The notes under the pieces: generated by a model | Told to the model about the DNA's origin: nothing | Seen by the model: the letters and a program-made list of their open reading frames with translations, nothing else | The model's database searches: none | Translations under genes and position numbers: made by a program | Source of the DNA: an uncultured Candidatus Melainabacteria bacterium | GTDB lineage: Bacteria; Cyanobacteriota; Vampirovibrionia; Gastranaerophilales; Gastranaerophilaceae | Direction of reading: 5' to 3' | NCBI GenBank assembly: GCA_934693165.1 | Contig: CAKUUX010000007.1 | Coordinates: 1-64,000 of the forward strand | DNA length: 64,000 bases | Shown here: piece after piece, positions 24,182 through 32,457 of the stretch | How positions within the stretch are numbered: the first letter of the stretch is position 1 | How the letters are laid out: each line of letters opens with the position of its first letter

Positions 24182-25321
24182 ATGGAATATTCAATAAAAT
24201 CACTACTTACCGAAATTAAGAATAAGAAAAACAAGTTTAACAAGATTTTTAGTGATAATAAAAGTAAAGAACAATTATACAAGTGGCTTAAATCTGAATT
24301 GGCATATACTTCAAATAACATTGAAGGAAATACTTTAACAAGAAAAGAAACTAGGCTTGTTATTGAGGAAGATATAACTTCGTCATCAAAACCTTTTGTG
24401 CATTATCAAGAGGCAGTAAATCACGCAAAAGCATTCGACTATATCATTGATATTTTAAAATCTGACAAAAATATTACTGAAAATGTTGTTCTTGATATTC
24501 ATAAAAAACTTTTGTCTGGTATTGATGATTATAATGCAGGATTTTATAGAAATTGTCCTGTCCGAATTTCAGGCAGTCGTGTAATTTTGCCTAATCCTAT
24601 AAAAGTTCCTAATTTGATGAGAGATTTTTTTGAAAAATTTGATAATAATATAACAGTTGAAGATATAATCAAAATTCACCTTGATTTTGTAAGTATTCAT
24701 CCATTTTCTGATGGTAATGGCAGATGTGCAAGGTTGTTGATGAACCTTTTATTAATGAAAAATGGTCTATGTCCGATTATCATAAGACCAAGGGATAGAA
24801 AGCGTTATATCAACTCTATTGAAAGAGCACAATTAACAGAGGATAGAACCGATTACTTAAAATTTATGTTATCAAGATTAAGTCATTCTTTTGATACGAT
24901 ATTTGATATTTATGAACCTAAAAAAGAAGATATTGATGGAAAACTTATGACGATTGCGAAATTTGCAAAGGCAGTGGATTTACCTGTATCGACAATAAGA
25001 TATTGGGTAAAAATTGGCAAATTAAAGCCTACTATGTACACAGAATCCGGTTATATGATGTTTTCTGAAAAACAAATTCAAAAGATAATGCAAAATGACC
25101 AAGATAAGGATTTTCAAATAAAATTTGAAGATAAATCTTGGGATTTAGTATTGAAAGATTTTAAAAAGGCACGAGATTGTGCGAAAGAATGGGGTATTTC
25201 ACAAAGACGTGTGCAAATTTATTGTGCAGAAGGTCGAATTAAAGGGGCTTTCAAGTGGGGAGAAGTTTGGCTAATTCCTAAAAATGCTCAAAAACCGGAA
25301 GAAAAAGAAAGAAGAAGTTAA
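24182..25321 (+). CDS. Fic-domain protein with N-terminal inhibitory motif and C-terminal HTH
   Basis: A 379-residue Fic protein, predicted to transfer AMP or another nucleotide to a target protein. The autoinhibitory (S/T)xxxE(G/N) motif is SNNIEGN (residues 44-50) and the catalytic loop is HPFSDGNGR (173-181), fully intact. After about residue 255 comes a MerR-like helix-turn-helix (VDLPVSTIRYWVKIGKL) and a second HTH-like segment (GISQRRVQIYCAEGRI), so it probably binds DNA. GGAG lies 5 nt before the ATG; an out-of-frame ATG just upstream opens a two-codon ORF. It is the first gene inside the flanking repeats and precedes hsdR. Confidence 0.88.
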   Translation: MEYSIKSLLTEIKNKKNKFNKIFSDNKSKEQLYKWLKSELAYTSNNIEGNTLTRKETRLVIEEDITSSSKPFVHYQEAVNHAKAFDYIIDILKSDKNITENVVLDIHKKLLSGIDDYNAGFYRNCPVRISGSRVILPNPIKVPNLMRDFFEKFDNNITVEDIIKIHLDFVSIHPFSDGNGRCARLLMNLLLMKNGLCPIIIRPRDRKRYINSIERAQLTEDRTDYLKFMLSRLSHSFDTIFDIYEPKKEDIDGKLMTIAKFAKAVDLPVSTIRYWVKIGKLKPTMYTESGYMMFSEKQIQKIMQNDQDKDFQIKFEDKSWDLVLKDFKKARDCAKEWGISQRRVQIYCAEGRIKGAFKWGEVWLIPKNAQKPEEKERRS

Positions 25322-25551
25322 ATTAATATACTTAAAAAGGTATAACTCTTTTACGCACATAATCTATTCTTACTATTTAAACCTCTTTTACTGTATTACT
25401 TCTTGCATAAATTTATCAAATTCATTTGCAGTTTTGAATTATGCGTCAGTATTCAAAGCCTCAAAATGTTTTATTCTACATTAGGATTTGATTTATTATT
25501 TGCTCGCATGTTCATGTTATAATTCCTGAGTAAGATCAAGAATGGTGTTTT

Positions 25552-28029
25552 ATGAGTGGTGAAAAAGAAGCTAAAGCAAGAATTAAGATAAATAAACTGT
25601 TAGAAGAAGCATTTTGGCGACTATTGGATGATGAAAATGGTCGAGCTAATGTCGATTTAGAATATACAACCAAGATTAAACGTGATGATAAATTCAAAAC
25701 AGGTTTATTAGATTATCTTTTATTAGATTCAAAAGGTTTTCCATTATGTGTGTTGGAAGCAAAACGAGAAGATGTTAATCCTCTTTTTGCCAAAGAACAA
25801 GCAAGAGCTTACGCTATGAGCCAAAATATTCGTTTTGTAATTCTTTCAAATGGCAATATTCACTACCTTTGGGATATTGAAATTGGCAATCCTGAAATTA
25901 TTACCTCAATGCCAACACAAGAATCCTTAGAACAAAGATTAGAGTTTAAGCCGAATACAAAGTCACTACATTCAGAAAACATAACAAAAGAATATGTCGC
26001 TTTAATGCAAAATCCGAATCTGTTACAAGAGCCGGATTATATAAATGAAACAACAAGAGAAAAGTATTGTTTTGATAATGGTTATAGGCTTTTAAGAGAT
26101 TACCAAATAAATGCAATTAAGGCTCTTCAAAATTCTGCAAAACAAGGGAATAACAGATTTTTATTTGAAATGGCAACAGGAACAGGTAAAACCTTAACAT
26201 CTGCTGGTATAATAAAATTATTTTTAAAAACAGGCAATGCGAAAAGAGTTCTATTTCTAGTCGATAGAATTGAGCTTGAAAATCAAGCCAAGAAAAATTT
26301 TGACGATTATTTAAAGGATTATACTTCGGTTATTTATAAACAAGCTCGTAACGAATGGCGAAAAGCAGAAATTGTTATTACTACGATACAAAGTTTGTTG
26401 GTTGATGATAGATACAAAAGATTATTTTCACCAACTGATTTTGATCTTTTAATTTCAGATGAATCCCATAGATGTATTGGTGGCAACTCAAGAGCGGTAT
26501 TTGAATATTTTATAGGCTATAAACTGGGATTAACAGCAACTCCAAAAGATTATATAAAAAATGTCGATGTTAAAAAATTAAAATTTGAAGACCCAAAAGC
26601 ATTAGAACGCAGAATTTTATTAGACACATATAAAACGTTTGGTTGTGAAAGTGGACAACCAACTTTTAGGTACAGTTTGCTCGATGGCGTAAGAGATGGG
26701 TTTTTAATAAATCCTATAGTTTCTGATGCAAGAACAGATATTACTACAGAAATGCTTTCTGAAAATGGCTATTCTGTTGTGCAAATCACCGATGATGGTG
26801 AAGAAGTTGAAGAACAAGTGTTTTCAAGGCAGTTTGAGAAAAAATTCTTTTCGGAAAATACAAATGTACAATTCTGTAAAACTTTACTAGAAAATGGCTT
26901 AAAAGATCCTATTTCTGGCGAATTTGGTAAAACAATAGTATTCTGTGTGAGCCAAAATCATTGTGCTAAAATTGTTCAAATTTTAAATAAAATGGCTCAT
27001 GAAATTTGGGAAGGTAAATACAATTCTGATTTTGCACAACAAGTAACTTCAATGGTTCCTACAGCACAAGAAATGACTGAAAGATTTGCAAATAATAATT
27101 TATCAGGAAATTCAAGATTTTTTGATAATTACAAAACAAGTAAAACAAGAATTTGCGTGACTGTTGGAATGATGACAACAGGTTATGATTGCCAAGATGT
27201 TTTAAATTTAGCTCTTATGCGCCCAATTTTTTCGCCAACTGATTTTGTACAAATTAAAGGTCGTGGAACGCGTAAATATACATTTAAGTATCCAACAACA
27301 AAACCAATTAATTTAATAGAAAAAGAAAACTTTAAACTTTTTGATTTCTTTGCTAATTGTGAATACTTCGAAAATGATTTTAATTATGATGAAGAATTAA
27401 AACTACCGCGTGAAACAGGTTCTGGTGGCGGCGGTGGTCCACAGCCCCCTATTGAAACTATCGAAATTTTTGATCCTGATAAATTAGCAGAGTTAAAAGA
27501 AACCAAAGTTGGTCTTGATGGAATGAAAGTTGATAGAGAGTTATTCCAACAATTTAAAGATACTGTTGTAAATGATGAAGAGATTAGAAAAGCTGCTGAA
27601 AATGAAGACTGGGATAGAGCTGAGAATATAGCAAGAGAAAAATATGAAAACAAACCAAACTTGTTTGTTACTCTTGATAAACTAAAAAAATCAGAAAATT
27701 TGGATCGTCGTCTGTCGTGGGTTGAGGTTCTACAACGAGCATTTGGCTTTATTCAAAGATTTAAAAATCAAAATGAATTATTAGAGGATGAATGCGACAA
27801 ATACATTTCAATTTATAAACCTGAAGCCGAATATGTTCCATATATTAAAAACTTTATAAAAGCCTATGTAACAAGTGGCGAATTCAGAAACATTATTGAT
27901 ATGAAAAAATATCAAGAACTTAATTTCTATGCAGGTTTTACAATGGAAGATTACAAAAATCTAAATGGCTACAGAGAAACTCTGCCAGAATATATTAAAG
28001 ACAATATTGCATTAAATAAATTTATGTAA
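25552..28029 (+). CDS. hsdR: Type I restriction enzyme R subunit (EcoEI-like)
   Basis: An 825-residue motor-nuclease. The PD-(D/E)xK nuclease is near the N-terminus (Asp54, Glu69-Ala-Lys71). The helicase has Walker A ATGTGKT (208-214), DESH (302-305), GLTATP and a late QIKGRGTRKY arginine-finger motif, then a Gly-rich linker (GSGGGGG) and the C-terminal domain that joins the methylase. It cleaves DNA distant from unmethylated sites after ATP-driven translocation. The length matches the EcoEI branch rather than the longer EcoKI type. A TATAAT lies at 25518-25523. The next gene starts 12 nt on. Confidence 0.92.
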   Translation: MSGEKEAKARIKINKLLEEAFWRLLDDENGRANVDLEYTTKIKRDDKFKTGLLDYLLLDSKGFPLCVLEAKREDVNPLFAKEQARAYAMSQNIRFVILSNGNIHYLWDIEIGNPEIITSMPTQESLEQRLEFKPNTKSLHSENITKEYVALMQNPNLLQEPDYINETTREKYCFDNGYRLLRDYQINAIKALQNSAKQGNNRFLFEMATGTGKTLTSAGIIKLFLKTGNAKRVLFLVDRIELENQAKKNFDDYLKDYTSVIYKQARNEWRKAEIVITTIQSLLVDDRYKRLFSPTDFDLLISDESHRCIGGNSRAVFEYFIGYKLGLTATPKDYIKNVDVKKLKFEDPKALERRILLDTYKTFGCESGQPTFRYSLLDGVRDGFLINPIVSDARTDITTEMLSENGYSVVQITDDGEEVEEQVFSRQFEKKFFSENTNVQFCKTLLENGLKDPISGEFGKTIVFCVSQNHCAKIVQILNKMAHEIWEGKYNSDFAQQVTSMVPTAQEMTERFANNNLSGNSRFFDNYKTSKTRICVTVGMMTTGYDCQDVLNLALMRPIFSPTDFVQIKGRGTRKYTFKYPTTKPINLIEKENFKLFDFFANCEYFENDFNYDEELKLPRETGSGGGGGPQPPIETIEIFDPDKLAELKETKVGLDGMKVDRELFQQFKDTVVNDEEIRKAAENEDWDRAENIAREKYENKPNLFVTLDKLKKSENLDRRLSWVEVLQRAFGFIQRFKNQNELLEDECDKYISIYKPEAEYVPYIKNFIKAYVTSGEFRNIIDMKKYQELNFYAGFTMEDYKNLNGYRETLPEYIKDNIALNKFM

Positions 28030-28041
28030 AAAGAGAGAATT

Positions 28042-30564
28042 ATGTTAACAAAAGATATTAAAAAAACTATTGATAACGCAAGAGATGTTTTGGTTGGAAA
28101 AATTCCTAATCCACAGGCTCAAATAGAACAAATCACGATTGCTATGATTTATAAATTCATGGATGATATGGATATTGAAACTGTTGAATTAGGTGGCAAT
28201 AGAGAATTTTTTATAGAAGAGTTGTCTGAATATGCATGGTCTAAAGTAATGTCTCCTCAATTAGGTAATGAAGCGAGAATGAATCTCTATACAGAAGCTT
28301 TAGACAAACTGCAATTATCTAATAGAATTCCGAAGCTTTTTAGGGATATCTTTAAGGGCGCTTATTTACCTTTTCGTGATGGTCAAACATTAACATTATT
28401 TTTAAAAGAGATAAATGACTTATCGTATAGCAATAGTGAAAATTTAGGTAATGGTTTTGAATATTTGCTTTCAATTATGGGTTCTCAAGGTGATGCAGGA
28501 CAGTTTAGAACTCCAAGACACATTATTGATTTTATTGTAGATATTGTTAAACCAACTAAAACTGATACAATTCTTGATCCTGCTTGTGGGACTGCAGGCT
28601 TTTTGATTTCAGCATATAAATTTATTCAAAAATTTGTACAAGATTCAAACCAACAATTGCCCCCACAAGAAAGAACTACTTTGACTGAAAACATTCAAGG
28701 TTATGACATTTCACCAGATATGGTTAAACTTGCACTTGTAAATATGTATTTACATAAATTTAAAGACCCTAAAATCTATGAATATGATACTTTAACTCAA
28801 GATACAAGATGGGACAACTATTTCGATTGTATTTTAGCAAATCCACCATTTATGACACCAAAAGGTGGTATTAAACCACATAATAAATTTGGAGTAAAAG
28901 CAAACCGTTCAGAAGTCCTATTTGTTGATTATATTATGGAACACCTAAATTCAACAGGCAGAGCCGGTGTAATTGTGCCAGAGGGAATAGTTTTTCAAAG
29001 TGCAAATGCTTATAAAGAATTAAGAAAAAAACTTGTTGATGAGAATTATTTGTATGCGGTTGTTAGTTTGCCAAGTGGAATTTTTCAACCTTATTCCGGA
29101 GTAAAAACATCAATTTTATTTATGGATAAACAACTTGCTAAAAAAACAGATAAAGTTCTTTTTGTTGAAATTCAAAATGATGGATTTGATTTGGGAGCTC
29201 AACGTCGTCCAATAGATAAAAATGATTTGCCAAAGGCATTGGAAATAATAAACAAATGGCAAAATGCAATAAATTCTCAAATAGAGTTTTCAATAGATTC
29301 AAAAAGAATAGTACTTGTTGAGAAATCAAAACTTGCTGAAAATGGAGAATATAATCTAATAGCTTCAAGATACAAAGTATCGCAAGATTTTTCTAACTGT
29401 AAGTGGGATATGGTGAAACTTGAAACTTTATTTACAGAAATTAAAAATGGTAAAAATGTGCAACAATTTGACGAAGTGGGCAAATATAGAGTAACTCGTA
29501 TTCAAACAATTGCTGATGGTACTGTCAATTTAGAAAAGACTAAATGGACAAATGATGAAGTAAACGATGCTGACTTCTTGCAATTTGGAGATATATTGTT
29601 AAGTCACATTAATAGTTTTGAACACCTTGCCAAATCTGCAATTTATAAATTTGGCGAAAAAGTTATTCATGGGGTTAATCTTATTAAATTAAGAGCTGAT
29701 AAAGCAAAAATCAATCCAGAATATGCTATTTATATTTTAAAATCCCCAATGTTTATTGAAAAAGTAAAATCTTATGCACAAAAAGCAGTAAATCAAGCAA
29801 GTATAAAAGTTGCGGATTTAAAAACAATACAAATTCCATTACCACCATTAGAAGTTCAAGAAGAAATTGTAAAAGAGCTTGATGGCTATCAAGCAGTCAT
29901 TGATGGTGCTAAAAAGGTTACAGAATCATATTTACCAAGTTTTCCAATAAGAGATAATTGGCAACAAGTTAAATTAGGTGAATTATATAACATTTCTTAT
30001 GGTGTAACAGTTGCTATTCCCGAGAATATGGATGATAACGGAATTAAAATAATTTCAACGGCTGAAACCACCATTGACGGATATTTAGATTACTCAAAAA
30101 TTAGAAAAGTGAAATGTCTCGATAAATATCAGCAGCATATTTTGAAACCAAATACGTTGTTATTTAATTGGAGAAATGCGCCAAAACATGTAGGTAAAAC
30201 TGTAATTTTCGAAGAAACTGACGAAAAATATATTTGTGCATCTTTCTTATTACCTATGGAAAATATTGCATCAGAAAGGGTAATCAATAAATGGGCTTGG
30301 TACGAGATAAATAGATTAAGACGTTTGGGTTACTTCATGCAAAATTCAAGGCAAGCTGTTAATCAAACAAATTTTAATGGAGCACTTCTTGCAGATACAA
30401 AGATATATTTGCCATCAATAGAAGAACAAGAAGAAATGATGAATGCTATGTCGCAAGAAGAAAAAGCTATTGAAGAGTGCAAAAAGCTCATAAAACTTCA
30501 TCAAGAGAAAATCAACACAAAAATCCAATCAATCTGGGGTGATAGTTGTGAAGACAATAATTGA
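28042..30564 (+). CDS. Fused type I modification and specificity subunit (HsdM-HsdS)
   Basis: An 840-residue single polypeptide joining two usually separate subunits. Residues 1 to about 440 are an N6-adenine methylase: helical N-domain, GQFRTPRHIIDF, AdoMet motif LDPACGTAGF (178-187) and catalytic NPPF (267-270). Residues about 450-840 hold two specificity (TRD) domains, each ending in a conserved coiled segment (IPLPPLEVQEEIVKELDGYQ around 610-635 and YLPSIEEQEEM near 795). Both TRDs look complete, so the site should be bipartite. It follows hsdR after 12 nt and overlaps the next gene by 26 nt. It methylates host DNA and guides the HsdR nuclease. Confidence 0.88.
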   Translation: MLTKDIKKTIDNARDVLVGKIPNPQAQIEQITIAMIYKFMDDMDIETVELGGNREFFIEELSEYAWSKVMSPQLGNEARMNLYTEALDKLQLSNRIPKLFRDIFKGAYLPFRDGQTLTLFLKEINDLSYSNSENLGNGFEYLLSIMGSQGDAGQFRTPRHIIDFIVDIVKPTKTDTILDPACGTAGFLISAYKFIQKFVQDSNQQLPPQERTTLTENIQGYDISPDMVKLALVNMYLHKFKDPKIYEYDTLTQDTRWDNYFDCILANPPFMTPKGGIKPHNKFGVKANRSEVLFVDYIMEHLNSTGRAGVIVPEGIVFQSANAYKELRKKLVDENYLYAVVSLPSGIFQPYSGVKTSILFMDKQLAKKTDKVLFVEIQNDGFDLGAQRRPIDKNDLPKALEIINKWQNAINSQIEFSIDSKRIVLVEKSKLAENGEYNLIASRYKVSQDFSNCKWDMVKLETLFTEIKNGKNVQQFDEVGKYRVTRIQTIADGTVNLEKTKWTNDEVNDADFLQFGDILLSHINSFEHLAKSAIYKFGEKVIHGVNLIKLRADKAKINPEYAIYILKSPMFIEKVKSYAQKAVNQASIKVADLKTIQIPLPPLEVQEEIVKELDGYQAVIDGAKKVTESYLPSFPIRDNWQQVKLGELYNISYGVTVAIPENMDDNGIKIISTAETTIDGYLDYSKIRKVKCLDKYQQHILKPNTLLFNWRNAPKHVGKTVIFEETDEKYICASFLLPMENIASERVINKWAWYEINRLRRLGYFMQNSRQAVNQTNFNGALLADTKIYLPSIEEQEEMMNAMSQEEKAIEECKKLIKLHQEKINTKIQSIWGDSCEDNN

Positions 30565-31315
30565 TTTGGAAGAAGAATTATATGAATTAAAAGATTATTT
30601 GCCAATAAATACTACAAACAATTTCTTTACAGCAATGTTTTCTAATTTATTGATTGTGAAAGAATCTGATTTTTATAATAATGCTATTATTAATTTAGCA
30701 CATTTTTATAATTACATTCTTCATAACCTATTAGTTCGTCTATATAATTGCAATTGTGATCACTTAGAGTTGTTACATTATTTACAATTGACTGAATCTT
30801 GTTTAAATTCTAACGACGGACAAAAGATAGAACTTAAAAAAGATGAAAAAATAGATATATATACTTTTAAAAACAAAGAGAAAAATGCAATCAATTATTT
30901 TTTTCATATTTTAGGATTAGATAAGACATCACAAATTTATAAAAATAACCAACAGATTTTTGATAAAAGAAATCTATCAGCACATCTAAGTTACCAAATC
31001 ATTAATTCTGAAATATTTGATGAATTTTTAACATTAATTTCAACTAATCTAAATTTTATATCAGAAAAAATGTACAAATGCACTAAACAATTAATAGTAG
31101 ATGATTTGTTAGTAGGAATACGTAAACATTTAATTTTGAAAAATGACTATGAATCGTTTTTTGAACAATTAAACCTTGATTACAATTTGTCAACCTATGA
31201 TTATAAACTAATTGTTGATAATAATTACTTAAAAAATATAAAAGAAAATACACCAAAATATTATATTTCATTATATGTGCAAAATTTTTTAGGACTTGAA
31301 ATAAGTGATAATTAA
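30539..31315 (+). CDS. HEPN-like protein overlapping the HsdM-S gene
   Basis: A 258-residue mostly helical protein of no family I can name. It carries Arg144-Asn-x3-His149 (RNLSAH) after a helix, the Rx4H signature of HEPN ribonucleases, which occur in many defence systems and are known beside type I loci as anticodon nucleases (PrrC, RloC). The GTG start lies inside the end of the HsdM-S gene (26-nt overlap), showing strong coupling; a second GTG three codons on is possible. No Walker motif is present, so it is not a full PrrC or RloC. Function is inferred. Confidence 0.55.
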   Translation: MIVVKTIIDLEEELYELKDYLPINTTNNFFTAMFSNLLIVKESDFYNNAIINLAHFYNYILHNLLVRLYNCNCDHLELLHYLQLTESCLNSNDGQKIELKKDEKIDIYTFKNKEKNAINYFFHILGLDKTSQIYKNNQQIFDKRNLSAHLSYQIINSEIFDEFLTLISTNLNFISEKMYKCTKQLIVDDLLVGIRKHLILKNDYESFFEQLNLDYNLSTYDYKLIVDNNYLKNIKENTPKYYISLYVQNFLGLEISDN

Positions 31316-31648
31316 AAAAATCTAATTATATAATCAACCACGGAATGCTTAATCGCAATGAATTTATCAAAGGAACAATTGGAAAAAAAGATGAATCCAA
31401 AATTAACATCAAGTTTAGCTGATGTTAGAAAATTTATAAGAATTAAAATGGCGTATATTCAAAATGTTTTAAGTTATTATCATTTATATTTTTGAAATTA
31501 GAAATTTTTTTCATGCCTAATTTGTGAGGATTTTTCCGACCTTATTTTCAAAATGGACTTTTTCTACTCATTTGTGTATTTCGCTAAAGTTTATTATGCA
31601 TGGGAAATTTAGCATAATGTATCAAAAATTAAAAAAATTTTCATTTTC
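31316..31648. other. AT-rich gap after the HEPN-like gene, one tiny ORF
   Basis: Apart from a 45-codon ORF at 31358-31495 nothing coding is visible. AAAATGGACTTTT near 31548 is the reverse complement of AAAAGTCCATTTT inside the flanking repeat, hinting at a decayed inverted copy. Confidence 0.4.
31358..31495 (+). CDS. Possible small protein or gene remnant, 45 aa
   Basis: An ATG-started ORF of 45 codons, beginning MNLSKEQLEKKMNPKL, charged in its first half and tyrosine-rich at the end. The ribosome site is weak (GGA 14 nt upstream). It may be a small island gene, an antitoxin-sized product or the end of a lost gene. I do not recognise it. Confidence 0.25.
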   Translation: MNLSKEQLEKKMNPKLTSSLADVRKFIRIKMAYIQNVLSYYHLYF

Positions 31649-31781
31649 ATAGTCACTCAAAAGTCCATTTTCGTCCAGTTTGAAATTATATAATCATATC
31701 ACTTCCTACCCGTACAACCTTTTATTATTAGGCTTTTCTGCCTAACTCATCTTTAAAAAATCAAAATCCAAAAGTGACTAT
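31649..31781 (+). repeat. 133-bp island-flanking repeat, right copy
   Basis: Direct copy of 23747-23878 with about six substitutions and one 1-nt indel. Ends are ATAGTCAC and GTGACTAT. The internal hairpin TTAGGC-TTTTCT-GCCTAA is perfect here, whereas the left copy has one mismatch. Confidence 0.85.
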
Positions 31782-31825
31782 TAAACCCCATTAAACCACA
31801 ACAAAACCACTCAATAAATTACAAA

Positions 31826-31851
31826 AAACCTCAAGCTTTCGCTTGAGGTTT
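31826..31851 (-). terminator. Terminator of tRNA-Ser
   Basis: AAACCTCAAGC, 4-nt loop, GCTTGAGGTTT: an 11-bp perfect stem with T-runs on both strands, 8 nt past the tRNA-Ser 3' end. It could work in both directions. Confidence 0.85.
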
Positions 31852-31858
31852 AAAAAAA

Positions 31859-31945
31859 GGAAGAGGTGGGATTCGAACCCACGGTACGCTCGTCACGTAC
31901 GACGGTTTTCAAGACCGCTCCGATCAACCGCTCTGGCACTCTTCC
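31859..31945 (-). tRNA. tRNA-Ser(UGA)
   Basis: An 87-nt class II tRNA. The acceptor stem GGAAGAG pairs with CTCTTCC, the anticodon loop is CTTGAAA (anticodon TGA), there is a long variable arm and a standard T-arm GTGGGTTCGAATCCCAC. CCA is not encoded. The base after the acceptor stem would be U73, whereas bacterial serine tRNAs usually have G73. The defence island ends just downstream of its 3' end. Confidence 0.93.
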
Positions 31946-32054
31946 AAATTGATTGTTCTTCCGTATTCCTATTCTAATATAAAATACTTTTTTTGTAAAC
32001 TACTTTTTTATATTTTTACAGAATGAGGTTTTAAAACCCCATTCTGTAATTGTT

Positions 32055-32447
32055 TTATTTGCTTTGTGCTGCTTTAATTCTTGTTAAAGCTCTTGATAAT
32101 GCAGCTTCCGCTCTGTGTTCGTCAATATCTTCGTTTCTGTCATGCAATCTTTGTTCTGCTCTTTCTTTTGCTTCTTTTGCACGATTTACGTCGATATCAT
32201 CTCCACATTCACTTGAATTTGTCAATATAACAGCTTCATCATCTGCATATTGAAAAATACCACCCATTGTTGTGAATAATTTTACTTCGCCGTCTTTTAC
32301 AACTTTTGTAACGCCTACATCTAATGCTGTCATAAACGGTATATGGTTTTTTAATACCCCAAATTCACCGTCTATTCCTTTTGAATAGATTTCTTCAACG
32401 TTATCATCATATACGACTTTTTCATGTGTTACTATCTTTAAGTGCAT
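32055..32447 (-). CDS. atpC: ATP synthase epsilon subunit
   Basis: A 130-residue F1 epsilon subunit (N-terminal beta sandwich, LKIVTHEKVVYDDNVEEIYSKGIDGEFGVLKNHIPFMTALDVG; C-terminal helical hairpin rich in Ala/Arg). It inhibits and couples F1 rotation. It follows atpD after 10 nt with no other ATP synthase gene nearby, the cyanobacterial and plastid beta-epsilon arrangement. Confidence 0.95.
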   Translation of the reverse strand: MHLKIVTHEKVVYDDNVEEIYSKGIDGEFGVLKNHIPFMTALDVGVTKVVKDGEVKLFTTMGGIFQYADDEAVILTNSSECGDDIDVNRAKEAKERAEQRLHDRNEDIDEHRAEAALSRALTRIKAAQSK

Positions 32448-32457
32448 ATTTTTCTAC

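Noticed and set aside
25390..25470. Minus-strand frame reading NEFDKFMQEVIQ in the gap before hsdR
   Set aside because: Only about 16 codons between stops; could be a gene tail but too short to support.
23650..31945. Classical tRNA-type attachment sites (a duplicate of the tRNA-Ser 3' end at the left island edge)
   Set aside because: I found no copy of the tRNA-Ser 3' sequence near the left boundary, and no integrase gene lies in the island.
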